This document shows, in pieces, positions 7,896 to 13,857 of a stretch of 32,125 bases of DNA. Location of the stretch: the NCBI GenBank assembly GCA_016209205.1, contig JACQWQ010000169.1:1-32125 (forward strand). Direction: 5' to 3'. The translations under genes were made by a program, and so were the position numbers. The stretch comes from Chloroflexota bacterium (GTDB taxonomy: Bacteria; Chloroflexota; Anaerolineae; UBA4142; SHND01). The number at the start of each line of letters is the position of its first letter. Within the stretch, counting starts at the first letter, position 1. The notes beneath the pieces were generated by a model. The model searched no databases. It was given only the letters and a program-made list of their open reading frames with translations, and was not told the DNA's origin.

Positions 7896-7927
7896 AACGC
7901 CTTACCGGAACAAGGTAGGGCGTTTTT
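7896..7927 (+). terminator. Intrinsic terminator after the oxidase remnant
   Basis: The stem AACGCCTTACC/GGTAGGGCGTT, with one mismatched position, a 7-nt loop and a following T5 run. Confidence 0.8.
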
Positions 7928-7963
7928 GTTGGCGCGCCATGTCCAGTACCCGGTTTCGAGCTT

Positions 7964-8293
7964 ATGGAAGCGACCTGGAATTTGTGGTTGACGATCATCG
8001 CGTGTGGTGTCGTCACGTTTCTAATTCGGTTGTCGTTTATCGCGCTGCACGAGCGCGTCGCGATGCCGGACTGGTTCACGCGCGCGTTGACGTTCGTGCC
8101 CGTCGCCGTCTTGTCCGCCATTACGCTGCCTGAAATTGTGATTCAAAACAACGCGCTGGTCGCCTCGCCATTCAACGCGCGGATCATTGCAGCCCTGCTC
8201 GCCGTCCTCGTCGCGTGGCGCACGAAAAATGTGTGGGCGACGATTGGGGTAGGTATGGCGGCGCTGTGGGGGATTCAAATTTTGATCAAATAA
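7964..8293 (+). CDS. azlD: AzlD-family membrane protein
   Basis: A 109-aa protein with about four hydrophobic segments, typical in length for the AzlD domain. AzlD is the small partner of AzlC in exporters of branched-chain amino acids and some other amino acids. Recognisable features are the N-terminal TFLIRLSFIALHERV and FTRALTFVPVAVLSAITLPEIV. The usual azlC partner is not upstream; a terminator and the oxidase remnant occupy that place. It is either an orphan or its partner is elsewhere. The ribosome binding site is weak. Confidence 0.8.
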   Translation: MEATWNLWLTIIACGVVTFLIRLSFIALHERVAMPDWFTRALTFVPVAVLSAITLPEIVIQNNALVASPFNARIIAALLAVLVAWRTKNVWATIGVGMAALWGIQILIK

Positions 8294-8319
8294 AAAAATG
8301 GCGGACATGTATCGTCCGC
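8292..8319 (-). terminator. Probable minus-strand terminator
   Basis: The stem GCGGAC (8301-8306)/GTCCGC (8314-8319) has a 7-nt loop. The A-run at 8292-8298 becomes a T-run on the minus strand. It would end the small minus-strand gene at 8484-8696 after the repeat element. Confidence 0.55.
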
Positions 8320-8376
8320 TATATAGAATGTAATCAGGCTCATTTTTCGAGAGGCAGACGCAGCGGCGTAACATAT

Positions 8377-8505
8377 CCTAGAGCGGATTCCACATTCGTA
8401 TGTGGGTTGTAGGGGCAATCCCTCGTGGTTGCCCAACCGGAATGGGCGAGGACAAGCCGTCGCCCCTACGCGGATACCACCAATCAACTCGGAATCTGCT
8501 CTAGG
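8377..8505. mobile_element. MITE-like element with 15-bp terminal inverted repeats
   Basis: The 129-bp element is bounded by CCTAGAGCGGATTCC (8377-8391) and GGAATCTGCTCTAGG (8491-8505), which are inverted copies with one mismatch. Nested inside is a second palindrome, GTAGGGGC (8409-8416) and GCCCCTAC (8462-8469). That inner repeat belongs to the same family as the repeats at 1-297 and 31950-32125. No clear target-site duplication is seen. It overlaps the 3' end of the minus-strand gene 8484-8696. The region 8320-8376 holds nothing recognisable. Confidence 0.7.
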
Positions 8506-8696
8506 ACCCGCATATTCAATTCGTTTGGCAAGAGTTCAGGATAACGTCGCCGAAACGCGCCGCGCAATCCTGCCAATGCAAACTCACTGGCTGCCATCAT
8601 CGTCAACAATCGCTGCGCGGGCGAGACTCGCGCCAACAGTTCCAATTGTTGCCAGTCAATCGGGTCCAATTCCAATACAAAATTTTTTGGTTCCAT
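8484..8696 (-). CDS. Small conserved hypothetical protein
   Basis: A 70-aa protein, mostly helical, starting at MEPKNFVLELDPIDW with an alternative start at 8714. The C-terminal half (EFALAGLRGAFRRRYPEL, NELNMRVLEQ) resembles a small cyanobacterial and Chloroflexota family of unknown function whose members end in a similar RRRYPELxxxExN pattern. The last six codons and the stop lie inside the right end of the MITE-like element, so the element appears to supply the C-terminus. It is downstream of the LCP gene on the same strand, about 30 bp away, and may be co-transcribed with it. Confidence 0.6.
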   Translation of the reverse strand: MEPKNFVLELDPIDWQQLELLARVSPAQRLLTMMAASEFALAGLRGAFRRRYPELLPNELNMRVLEQIPS

Positions 8697-8725
8697 TCGA
8701 CAGAATTGTAACACATATCATAAAT

Positions 8726-9952
8726 TCACTGACATACTACCTTGCCCTCTTCAATCGGCGGCGCGTTGAACAGGTCGTCCACCGCCGCGCGCACCCGCTC
8801 TTTGTCAAACACCAATACCGATTTGCCGTCGGGCGTCATCCAAAAATGCCACATCGTTTCGTCCACTACGCGCCCGCGCAGGTTGCCCGGTTTGACATTG
8901 GCGCCGATTTGGACGAGGCGCGGCAAGTCAATCGTCCCGAAATCGGTTTGCACCGCATCCTGCAATTGGTCGTACAACTGCGGAACTTTGGGGAGAATGT
9001 CCGGCGACAAGACTTTTTCGCGCAGGGCAAAGACGACGCGCTGTTGGCGCTGCGCGCGCGAAATATCGCCGCTGCCGTGGCGTTGGCGCACAAACAAGAG
9101 CGCGGTCGCGCCGTCCATGTGCTGCATCCCGGCATTGACCTGAAAATGGCGAAAGCCCGTCGGCGATGTCGCGTCAACAAAATCATCTTCGAGCGGGCAC
9201 GGCACGTTCACGTCAATCCCGCCGAGCGTGTCCACAATTTTGGTAAAGCCGTCGAAATTGACACGCGCGTGTTTGTCAATGCGAATGTCGAAATTCTCGG
9301 CGATGACGCGTTTCAAGAGTCCGGGACCGCCGTCCGGATATTTCGTGTACTCGCCCCAGAAATCGGTAATGTTGATGCGATCCCACCCGCGCGTCGGAAT
9401 GTTGACGTACAAGTCGCGCGGCAAGCTCAGAACGGCGGCGCGCCCGTTCGTCGTATCGAGGAACGCGATCATGATCACGTCGGTGCGCCACACCGGTTCG
9501 CCCGGACGTTGGTCACTGCCGAGCAGTAACACATTGAGCGTCTGGTCGAGTTTGCCGGAGGCGGTGGGGAGACGTTCCGCGTAGAGACGTTCCGCGTAGA
9601 GACGTTCCGCCGGAACGTCTCTACGCGGAACGTCTGTACCGGCGGGAATCGTCGGCTGCTTGAGGAGGTTGATGTCTTCGCTTTCTTCCGGCGGAACGAA
9701 TGCAAATTTCGGCGTGGGCGGAATGCCCGTCGGAATGTCGAGCGTCGGCTGTGCGCCAAAACCTGCGTCGAACGCAGTTGAGACGACTTGGTGCGCGAGT
9801 TCCTCGGTCTGCGCTTGAAAATAAAAACCGAACGCGCCCAACAGCAAGGACACGGCGACCAGCGCGAGAATCAAAATGGAAAGCCGGCTCGGTCCGCCGC
9901 CGGACGATGCCGGAGGTGCTTGGCGCGTCGAGCGTCGTTTGCGTCTTGCCAC
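8726..9952 (-). CDS. LytR-CpsA-Psr (LCP) family cell-wall polymer ligase
   Basis: LCP proteins transfer glycopolymers from lipid carriers to the cell wall or to other acceptors outside the membrane. The 408-aa product has a basic cytoplasmic N-terminus, one membrane anchor at about residues 24-45, and a linker. The LCP domain follows from about 135, with LNVLLLGSDQR, a TDVIMIAFLD strand, LSLPRDLYVNIP, DRINITDFWGEY, and the late GATALLFVRQRHGSGDISRAQRQQ, which carries the conserved arginines. The start codon is GTG. The linker contains three copies of AERLY/P encoded by an in-frame palindromic repeat (9569-9636). The phosphate-binding arginines appear intact, so it is probably functional. Confidence 0.9.
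   Translation of the reverse strand: MARRKRRSTRQAPPASSGGGPSRLSILILALVAVSLLLGAFGFYFQAQTEELAHQVVSTAFDAGFGAQPTLDIPTGIPPTPKFAFVPPEESEDINLLKQPTIPAGTDVPRRDVPAERLYAERLYAERLPTASGKLDQTLNVLLLGSDQRPGEPVWRTDVIMIAFLDTTNGRAAVLSLPRDLYVNIPTRGWDRINITDFWGEYTKYPDGGPGLLKRVIAENFDIRIDKHARVNFDGFTKIVDTLGGIDVNVPCPLEDDFVDATSPTGFRHFQVNAGMQHMDGATALLFVRQRHGSGDISRAQRQQRVVFALREKVLSPDILPKVPQLYDQLQDAVQTDFGTIDLPRLVQIGANVKPGNLRGRVVDETMWHFWMTPDGKSVLVFDKERVRAAVDDLFNAPPIEEGKVVCQ
9569..9636. repeat. Palindromic GAACGTCTC repeat inside the LCP gene
   Basis: Three direct copies of GAGACGTTCCGCGTA are followed by inverted copies (GGAACGTCTCTACGCGGAAC), making a foldable unit within coding sequence. It encodes the repeated AERLY segment in the extracytoplasmic linker without breaking the frame. 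Related GAACGTT repeats sit inside the YfhO-like gene at 28778-28842 and 29978-30010. Confidence 0.85.
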
Positions 9953-10070
9953 GCATCCAATAATACTCTAACTCGCGTGCGCTGACCAGTGCGCGCCATT
10001 CGTTTACGCAATCCATACGTGGACTCGTTGAACTTTTCAAATCGAGTTGTTGAAACGCCTGAATCAATAC

Positions 10071-10158
10071 CTTCGCCAAAATCACTTTTCCCCGCTCGCG
10101 GCGGATGCGAGTGAAGTTCATTCGCATCCGCCGCGAGCGGAGGGGAATTGGCGAAGGG
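10071..10158. repeat. Long imperfect palindrome between the LCP and HNH genes
   Basis: A perfect 19-bp stem (10092-10110 with 10122-10140, core GCTCGCGGCGGATGCGA) has an 11-nt loop. It is extended outward by CTTCGCCAA...TTTTCCCC pairing with GGGGAATTGGCGAAG. It lies in the 255-bp gap 9953-10207, which holds no convincing gene. It could act as a transcript-stabilising or attenuating hairpin, or be another dispersed palindromic repeat. No T-run follows, so it is not a classic terminator. Confidence 0.8.
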
Positions 10159-10207
10159 GTTGAACAACGCGACGGGATTGCGGTGGGGTTGTGGACAACG
10201 GTTAACC

Positions 10208-10606
10208 TCAATCCTGTACTTGCAGTACGCGGCGTTCCTGAATGCGTGTTGAATCGTTGAGCTGAAGCAGCGCGACAGTGGCTCGCGCCTCTGGCGTTAG
10301 GGGAATAATGCGCGCGTCCTCCATGCGAAAGTGCGTGTGCCAACGTTGCCTGCGCGGATTAAGAAGCGGTGTAATCAAATTGGTTTGCGGATCAATCGAG
10401 GCGAGGTCGCTGCCTTTGTAGCGATTGCATTGAAAACAGGCAAAAGCCAAATTTTCAAGCGTTGTTGCGCCGCCGTGTTTGACTGCGATCACATGATCCA
10501 CTTCATGGGGATAAAAACCGATTTGGGGTTTGTGACAATACTCGCAGCGATGCTGCGCGCGTTCGATGATGGCTTGACGCAGCGGGTTGGGAATGAGGGC
10601 AGGCAT
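10208..10606 (-). CDS. Small HNH endonuclease family protein
   Basis: A 132-aa protein with a compact HNH nuclease fold. Zinc ligands are CEYCHK and CFQCNRYKG. The catalytic core is HEVDHVIAVKHGG (H-V-D-H) followed by LENLAFACFQCN. It begins at 10606 overlapping the stop of the upstream gene (TAATG), so the two are translationally coupled. This short HNH type is widespread in Cyanobacteria and Chloroflexota with unclear biology (possibly defence, toxin or mobile-element related). Substrate cannot be deduced. Confidence 0.88.
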   Translation of the reverse strand: MPALIPNPLRQAIIERAQHRCEYCHKPQIGFYPHEVDHVIAVKHGGATTLENLAFACFQCNRYKGSDLASIDPQTNLITPLLNPRRQRWHTHFRMEDARIIPLTPEARATVALLQLNDSTRIQERRVLQVQD

Positions 10607-10956
10607 TATGATACCGATTGCGCGTAAGGTAATGTGCGCGCTTTGAGCATCGTCACGAGATGGTCGATCCGAACGTATTCGTCGAGCTCCTGCGCTTCTG
10701 CGGTGGTCAATCCGGCGGAACGTTCTTTGTCCAACAGCATGTTCGCACGCGTACGCATCTCGGTCGTGGGTCCGAATTGGAGAATTTCATCACGCGTGGG
10801 GTCGCTCGCCAGAAATTCCAAGATGTAGCGATACACTTGGGCTGGCAGCGGGGAGAGTTCTTGCAAACCCAATGCCAACACTTCGGGCAACCGCGTGCGC
10901 GCTTGTTCAAGCCGTTCCGCGAGCAGTTCCGGTACCTGAATCGTAATTTCGATCAT
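10606..10956 (-). CDS. Small helical protein coupled to the HNH gene
   Basis: A 116-aa protein starting MIEITIQVPELLAERLEQ. It resembles a family of small predicted antitoxin-like proteins that open with an 'I-T-[IL]-Q-V-P' strand and a helix. The rest is charged and helical (LPEVLALGLQEL, RIDHLVTMLKART). The stop overlaps the HNH start, the arrangement often seen for a regulator or immunity gene ahead of a nuclease. The function is unknown; the antitoxin-like reading is inference from context. Confidence 0.65.
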   Translation of the reverse strand: MIEITIQVPELLAERLEQARTRLPEVLALGLQELSPLPAQVYRYILEFLASDPTRDEILQFGPTTEMRTRANMLLDKERSAGLTTAEAQELDEYVRIDHLVTMLKARTLPYAQSVS

Positions 10957-11071
10957 CGTCTTACCTCGTGTATCGAATGTACGCGGAGTTGGCACAATGT
11001 CAAACGCAATGAAATTTTTGTGCGGGTTTTTACCGTGTTTGGATGAGTTGCGTAACTTGGGGTGAGAGCGT

Positions 11072-11170
11072 GTGGACCAATGTATGCTGCTTTGTGCAAA
11101 TTGCCACGCAGAAATTCATGACCTGCGTCTCAGCATGAGAAATTTGCTCAAGCGGCTACCCAAACATTGA
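11072..11170 (+). pseudogene. HNH nuclease C-terminal fragment
   Basis: An open stretch of 32 codons reads VDQCMLLCANCHAEIHD and ends at TGA. The C-x3-LCANCH-x3-H pattern is the C-terminal zinc knuckle of the same HNH type seen in the two genes between the tRNAs. A stop at 11063-11065 and the lack of the rest of the domain mark it as a relic. It is on the opposite strand to the tRNA/HNH cluster. The remainder of 10957-11182 holds nothing else recognisable. Confidence 0.6.
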
Positions 11171-11182
11171 AACACAATTCAT

Positions 11183-11217
11183 AAAAAACGGAGGATGACT
11201 ATGAGTCATTCTCCGTT
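11183..11217 (-). terminator. Intrinsic terminator after the intron-bearing tRNA
   Basis: On the minus strand AACGGAG-AATGACT pairs with AGTCAT-CTCCGTT, followed by a T6 run. It begins a few bases after the 3' end of the CAT tRNA and would end the whole tRNA/HNH transcript. Confidence 0.85.
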
Positions 11218-11221
11218 CTTG

Positions 11222-11495
11222 TGGGCCCGGCAGGGGTCGAACCTGCAACCAACGCCTTCAGGTTTGTGTTGGTTTCCCAACTCCCCGGACTATCCCTTCA
11301 CCATCACGGTGCTCCCGTTTTAGGTGGCAGCCATCTAGTCTCTACACCTTCGATGAAAAATTGAGTTTCATCATCGCTTGGCTCGGGATTGCCTGACACG
11401 GTTTCCCCGAATTTGACTGCATTCATCCGTACGATTTCTCGCACAGCGCACCAAATTTGATGAGGGCGCTGCTCTGACCTTTGAGCTACAGGCCC
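11222..11495 (-). tRNA. tRNA with CAT anticodon, probably tRNA-Ile2, interrupted by a group I intron
   Basis: The exons are 11495-11460 (36 nt, to anticodon position 36) and 11258-11222. Joined, they fold fully: acceptor GGGCCTG/CGGGCCC, D-stem GCTC/GAGC with an 8-nt loop, anticodon stem GCGCC/GGCGT with loop CTCATAA (anticodon CAT), variable loop TGGTT, T-stem GCAGG/CCTGC, and discriminator A. The 8-base D-loop and TGGTT variable loop resemble tRNA-Ile(CAT), in which C34 becomes lysidine, more than elongator Met. G1-C72 excludes the initiator. CCA is not encoded. Confidence 0.9.
11259..11459 (-). ncRNA. Self-splicing group I intron (IC3, Azoarcus-like) in the tRNA anticodon loop
   Basis: The 201-nt intron lies between tRNA positions 36 and 37. 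It follows a U and ends in G, as group I introns do. Recognisable core pieces in order are: a P2 hairpin (CTGTGCGA-GAAA-TCGTACGG); GTCAAATTCGGGGAAACC (P3/P4/J4-5); AATCCCGAGCCAAGC (P5-P4'-P6); the R motif GTGTAGAGACTAGA (11347-11334); the S motif AAGGGATAGTCC (11298-11287); and P9 GTTGG-GAAA-CCAAC. All closely match the Azoarcus tRNA-Ile(CAU) ribozyme from memory. No protein is encoded inside. The joined exons make a normal tRNA, so the intron is expected to be active. Confidence 0.93.
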
Positions 11496-11926
11496 AATCT
11501 TTTGTACCAATCTCTTTCACGCGCCGTTTTCTTGCGATGACAATTCGCACAGCGGATTTGGCATTTAGCAATTTCGCATTCAATCTTTTCCCATGCTACG
11601 CCATCGAGGACGAGTTGCGAAATCCCGCGTGCCTTGTCCTTGATGTGATCGAACTGAAGGACAATCGGATCCGTCTCACCGCAATCTACGCAAGGATGCG
11701 TACTCAAATAACTATGGACGCGCTCGCGATTCCGTTGGATAGATTCTAATTTTTGCCGCGCCGATTTCTTTTTGTAATCTTCAAGATTGCGCTCATAAAA
11801 TGCGCGTTTGAATTTTCGATTGCAGTCTCTACAAGTAGTGTGACGAATATAGAGAAGCCGATTGCGAAAACTAAATTCGTCAATCGGCTTGAAACTTTTG
11901 CAGCTGCCACAACGTCTTGTTTCCAC
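11486..11926 (-). CDS. HNH endonuclease-like protein between tRNA genes
   Basis: About 146 aa with an N-terminal zinc ribbon (RRCGSCK and CRDCNRKFKRAFYERN), a basic helix, and a C-terminal HNH core (HPCVDCGETDPIVLQFDHIKD, then CQIRCANCHRKKTARE). The open frame continues upstream through the tRNA-Gly, where it only translates tRNA sequence, so GTG at 11926, 10 nt after that tRNA, is the most likely start; no ribosome binding site is visible. The stop codon TAG lies inside the next tRNA (GGGCCTGTAG), overlapping it by 10 nt. It must be made from the tRNA precursor transcript. Homing or nicking activity is possible but not shown. Confidence 0.8.
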   Translation of the reverse strand: METRRCGSCKSFKPIDEFSFRNRLLYIRHTTCRDCNRKFKRAFYERNLEDYKKKSARQKLESIQRNRERVHSYLSTHPCVDCGETDPIVLQFDHIKDKARGISQLVLDGVAWEKIECEIAKCQIRCANCHRKKTARERDWYKRLGL

Positions 11927-11935
11927 CAAAAAAAG

Positions 11936-12007
11936 AGCGGGAGACGAGATTCGAACTCGCGGCGTCATCCTTGGAAGGGATGCATTCTACCACTGAATTA
12001 CTCCCGC
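11936..12007 (-). tRNA. tRNA-Gly(TCC)
   Basis: A 72-nt cloverleaf: acceptor GCGGGAG/CTCCCGC, D-stem ATTC/GAAT, anticodon stem CATCC/GGATG with loop CTTCCAA, T-stem GCGAG/CTCGT with TTCGAAT, and discriminator T. CCA is not encoded. Confidence 0.95.
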
Positions 12008-12025
12008 ATGTGATCTTGCAACAAT

Positions 12026-12373
12026 CTATTTGTGATGTGGTGAGTGTAGTCGTGCATGACAATTTGCGCAAAGAACGTCGCACTTTCGTGTTTCTTGCAA
12101 AATACGTTCGATGCTCCAACCGTGATGTACTGCCTGCGCGAGCGAGAGGTCTTTGGCCTTTGGGTCGCGGTGGTGAAAATCGAGCGTAGCAGGATCGTTC
12201 TCACCGCACTGCTGACATTTCAAGATGGACTTGTATTCGAAGAACCACTGCTGGATTTCGTCTCGCCGACTCTCTTTGCGCGCTTTGACGCGTGCTGCAT
12301 TTTGACGGTACCACCAACGCCCATATTCGCGCGCTTTTTCTCTATCCTGCTCCGTCTCGATTTTCCGCGGCAT
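12026..12373 (-). CDS. Second HNH endonuclease-like protein between tRNA genes
   Basis: A 115-aa protein with a basic helical N-terminus (REYGRWWYRQNAARVKARKES) and a C-terminal HNH core: CQQCGENDPATLDFHHRDPKAK, with catalytic HH-D, and CDVLCANCHARLH. The DFHHRDP variant is typical of a large family of small bacterial HNH proteins. ATG at 12373 has GGTGAG 4 nt upstream. It sits 54 nt after tRNA-Pro and 18 nt before tRNA-Gly, on the same strand. It is related in its core to the HNH gene 11486-11926 and to the fragment 11072-11170. Confidence 0.85.
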   Translation of the reverse strand: MPRKIETEQDREKAREYGRWWYRQNAARVKARKESRRDEIQQWFFEYKSILKCQQCGENDPATLDFHHRDPKAKDLSLAQAVHHGWSIERILQETRKCDVLCANCHARLHSPHHK

Positions 12374-12427
12374 GGCTCACCGTTTGCCACTCATTCCTCA
12401 GCACTCGTTCCTCATCACTCTCTGTAG

Positions 12428-12501
12428 TCGGGGCGAGAGGATTCGAACCTCCGACTTCTTGGTCCCAAACCAAGCGCGCTACCGGACTGCGCTACGCCCC
12501 G
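12428..12501 (-). tRNA. tRNA-Pro(TGG)
   Basis: A 74-nt cloverleaf: acceptor CGGGGCG/CGCCCCG, D-stem GCGC/GCGC, anticodon stem CTTGG/CCAAG with loop TTTGGGA, T-stem GGAGG/CCTCT with TTCGAAT, and discriminator A. CCA is not encoded. It is first in the minus-strand tRNA/HNH cluster. Confidence 0.95.
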
Positions 12502-12566
12502 CTTTTGTCAAGATGTTGCTCACACCAACGGCAAAGAGTATAGCGCGGATTTGGAGGAGCGTCAAG

Positions 12567-12601
12567 AAAAAAAACGCGGGACGGTCTTGACCATCCCGCG
12601 T
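12567..12601 (-). terminator. Intrinsic terminator of the triple-repeat secreted protein gene
   Basis: On the minus strand ACGCGGGA-x-GGTC pairs with GACC-x-TCCCGCGT, followed by a T8 run. It lies just after the gene at 12624 and insulates the tRNA cluster from it. Confidence 0.88.
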
Positions 12602-12623
12602 TGACGTACTGTGGTGCGCAAAC

Positions 12624-13703
12624 TTACGGATCCGTCGCAAGCCCGTATCCCGTGAACGAAGTGATCGCCAGATAGCTGCGATCCGGCGTAGCACATGTTG
12701 CATGCCATGTGCCCGGTTCACTGGAGGTATACGGCGGGAAATCGTCCAAAGATGCGCCTGTCGCGAACGAGCCGCTCCCATCCGTCGTGACATTTTGGTT
12801 CAAGAAGCTGAGCACGCGACCATCGGGGCGCGTGAGCCAGCAGTTGACGACCGTGTTGGCGGGATAGCCATACCCCAAGATCGCAAAGAACGAGCCATAA
12901 ATCGGCACGCTGTCCGGGGACACCATGATCCACGCGCCTCCGGCTTCGGTCACGCTCAGACCACTAATCGCGAAACCCGCCTCCCCGGCAAGTCCGCTGC
13001 TGGGTGAACGTACGGTTACCATGTATTCGCCGATACAGGCGCTCGATCCAAAGACGATCGTAAAGGCGATATTGCCGTCCGCATCCGCTTTAACCGTTTC
13101 CGGTCCGACCCACAGCGAAGAAGAAGCCGCGCCCAACGCGCCGAGGGAAAGTTGATCAATGCCGAGACCGCTGCATTTCGAGCCGTCCGGCTGCGTGACC
13201 CACACGTTTGCTTGTTCCCATGCGTTGAAGCCGCCGCCCCAGAACGTGACCACATAGTCATCTACAGAGGCATAGAGCCAGGCGGTCGAATTGTTTTCGG
13301 CGCGCGATTGCACCTCGATGTTGATTTTGTGCTCGTTGATCACGGTATTGCCGAGACCAAGCGCATGAATCACAAACGTATAGTTGCCGATTGGGACGCT
13401 GTAAAAGCCCGGATACTCGGTGACGAAATAGAACGTCGCAATACCGTTCTCATCGGCTTTGACCGTCGTGGGGAAAAAGCCATAGATGTTGATCCCGGAC
13501 GCGCGCCCGTCGGGTTCAACTGCATAGACGTTGGTAAGAACATTCGGCGCGTAACCATCACATGCGATCCAGAACGTGGTACCAACCGGCGCACTCGTGT
13601 CCGGCGATACCAAACAAGAACTGCTTGCCGCATTCGCGGGACGTACTGCCAAACCAAGGGCAATCAGAGCGAAAAGGATTGCCGCCAGTTTGAGATACCT
13701 CAT
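12624..13703 (-). CDS. Secreted protein of three Ig-like repeats, function unknown
   Basis: A 359-aa protein with a Sec signal peptide (basic MRYLK, hydrophobic core, cleavage after NAASS or ANA). Three repeats of about 110 aa follow, each with a GYxxNxxxxVWxTxPDGR-like centre: DGYAPNVLTNVYAVEPDGRA, GFNAWEQANVWVTQPDGSK and GYPANTVVNCWLTRPDGRV. Each is followed by a TVKAD(E/A)(N/D)G-type strand in the first two. The pattern suggests beta-sandwich domains on the cell surface. Few cysteines are present. AAGGAGG lies before the ATG, one of the best ribosome binding sites in the window, and a strong terminator follows, so it may be highly expressed. Function not recognised. Confidence 0.75.
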   Translation of the reverse strand: MRYLKLAAILFALIALGLAVRPANAASSSCLVSPDTSAPVGTTFWIACDGYAPNVLTNVYAVEPDGRASGINIYGFFPTTVKADENGIATFYFVTEYPGFYSVPIGNYTFVIHALGLGNTVINEHKINIEVQSRAENNSTAWLYASVDDYVVTFWGGGFNAWEQANVWVTQPDGSKCSGLGIDQLSLGALGAASSSLWVGPETVKADADGNIAFTIVFGSSACIGEYMVTVRSPSSGLAGEAGFAISGLSVTEAGGAWIMVSPDSVPIYGSFFAILGYGYPANTVVNCWLTRPDGRVLSFLNQNVTTDGSGSFATGASLDDFPPYTSSEPGTWHATCATPDRSYLAITSFTGYGLATDP

Positions 13704-13857
13704 ACTTGCCTCCTTGTTGAAATACGTACTTTTGACGACGCTGCGGCTGCGATGTGCGAAAAAAGTGAGGTGGTGTGTTGATGCCCTATTTTGTATCTAT
13801 TTTGGCTTTTACGCAAGTGGCAATTTTTGAATTTCATCAGAGCGCCCTTTGCGAAGG

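Noticed and set aside
8402..9529. Long plus-strand frame of 375 codons
   Set aside because: Antisense to the well-supported LCP gene; the translation is arginine/alanine-rich with no motif.
9621..10343. Minus-strand frame of 240 codons spanning the LCP/HNH gap
   Set aside because: It crosses the long palindrome and overlaps both real genes in other frames; no ribosome binding site or family.
11222..11495. Initiator tRNA-fMet
   Set aside because: The first pair is G1-C72, and the anticodon stem lacks the three consecutive G-C pairs of initiators.
11304..11510. Protein encoded in the tRNA intron
   Set aside because: The frame overlaps the conserved ribozyme core and tRNA exon and shows no homing-endonuclease motif.
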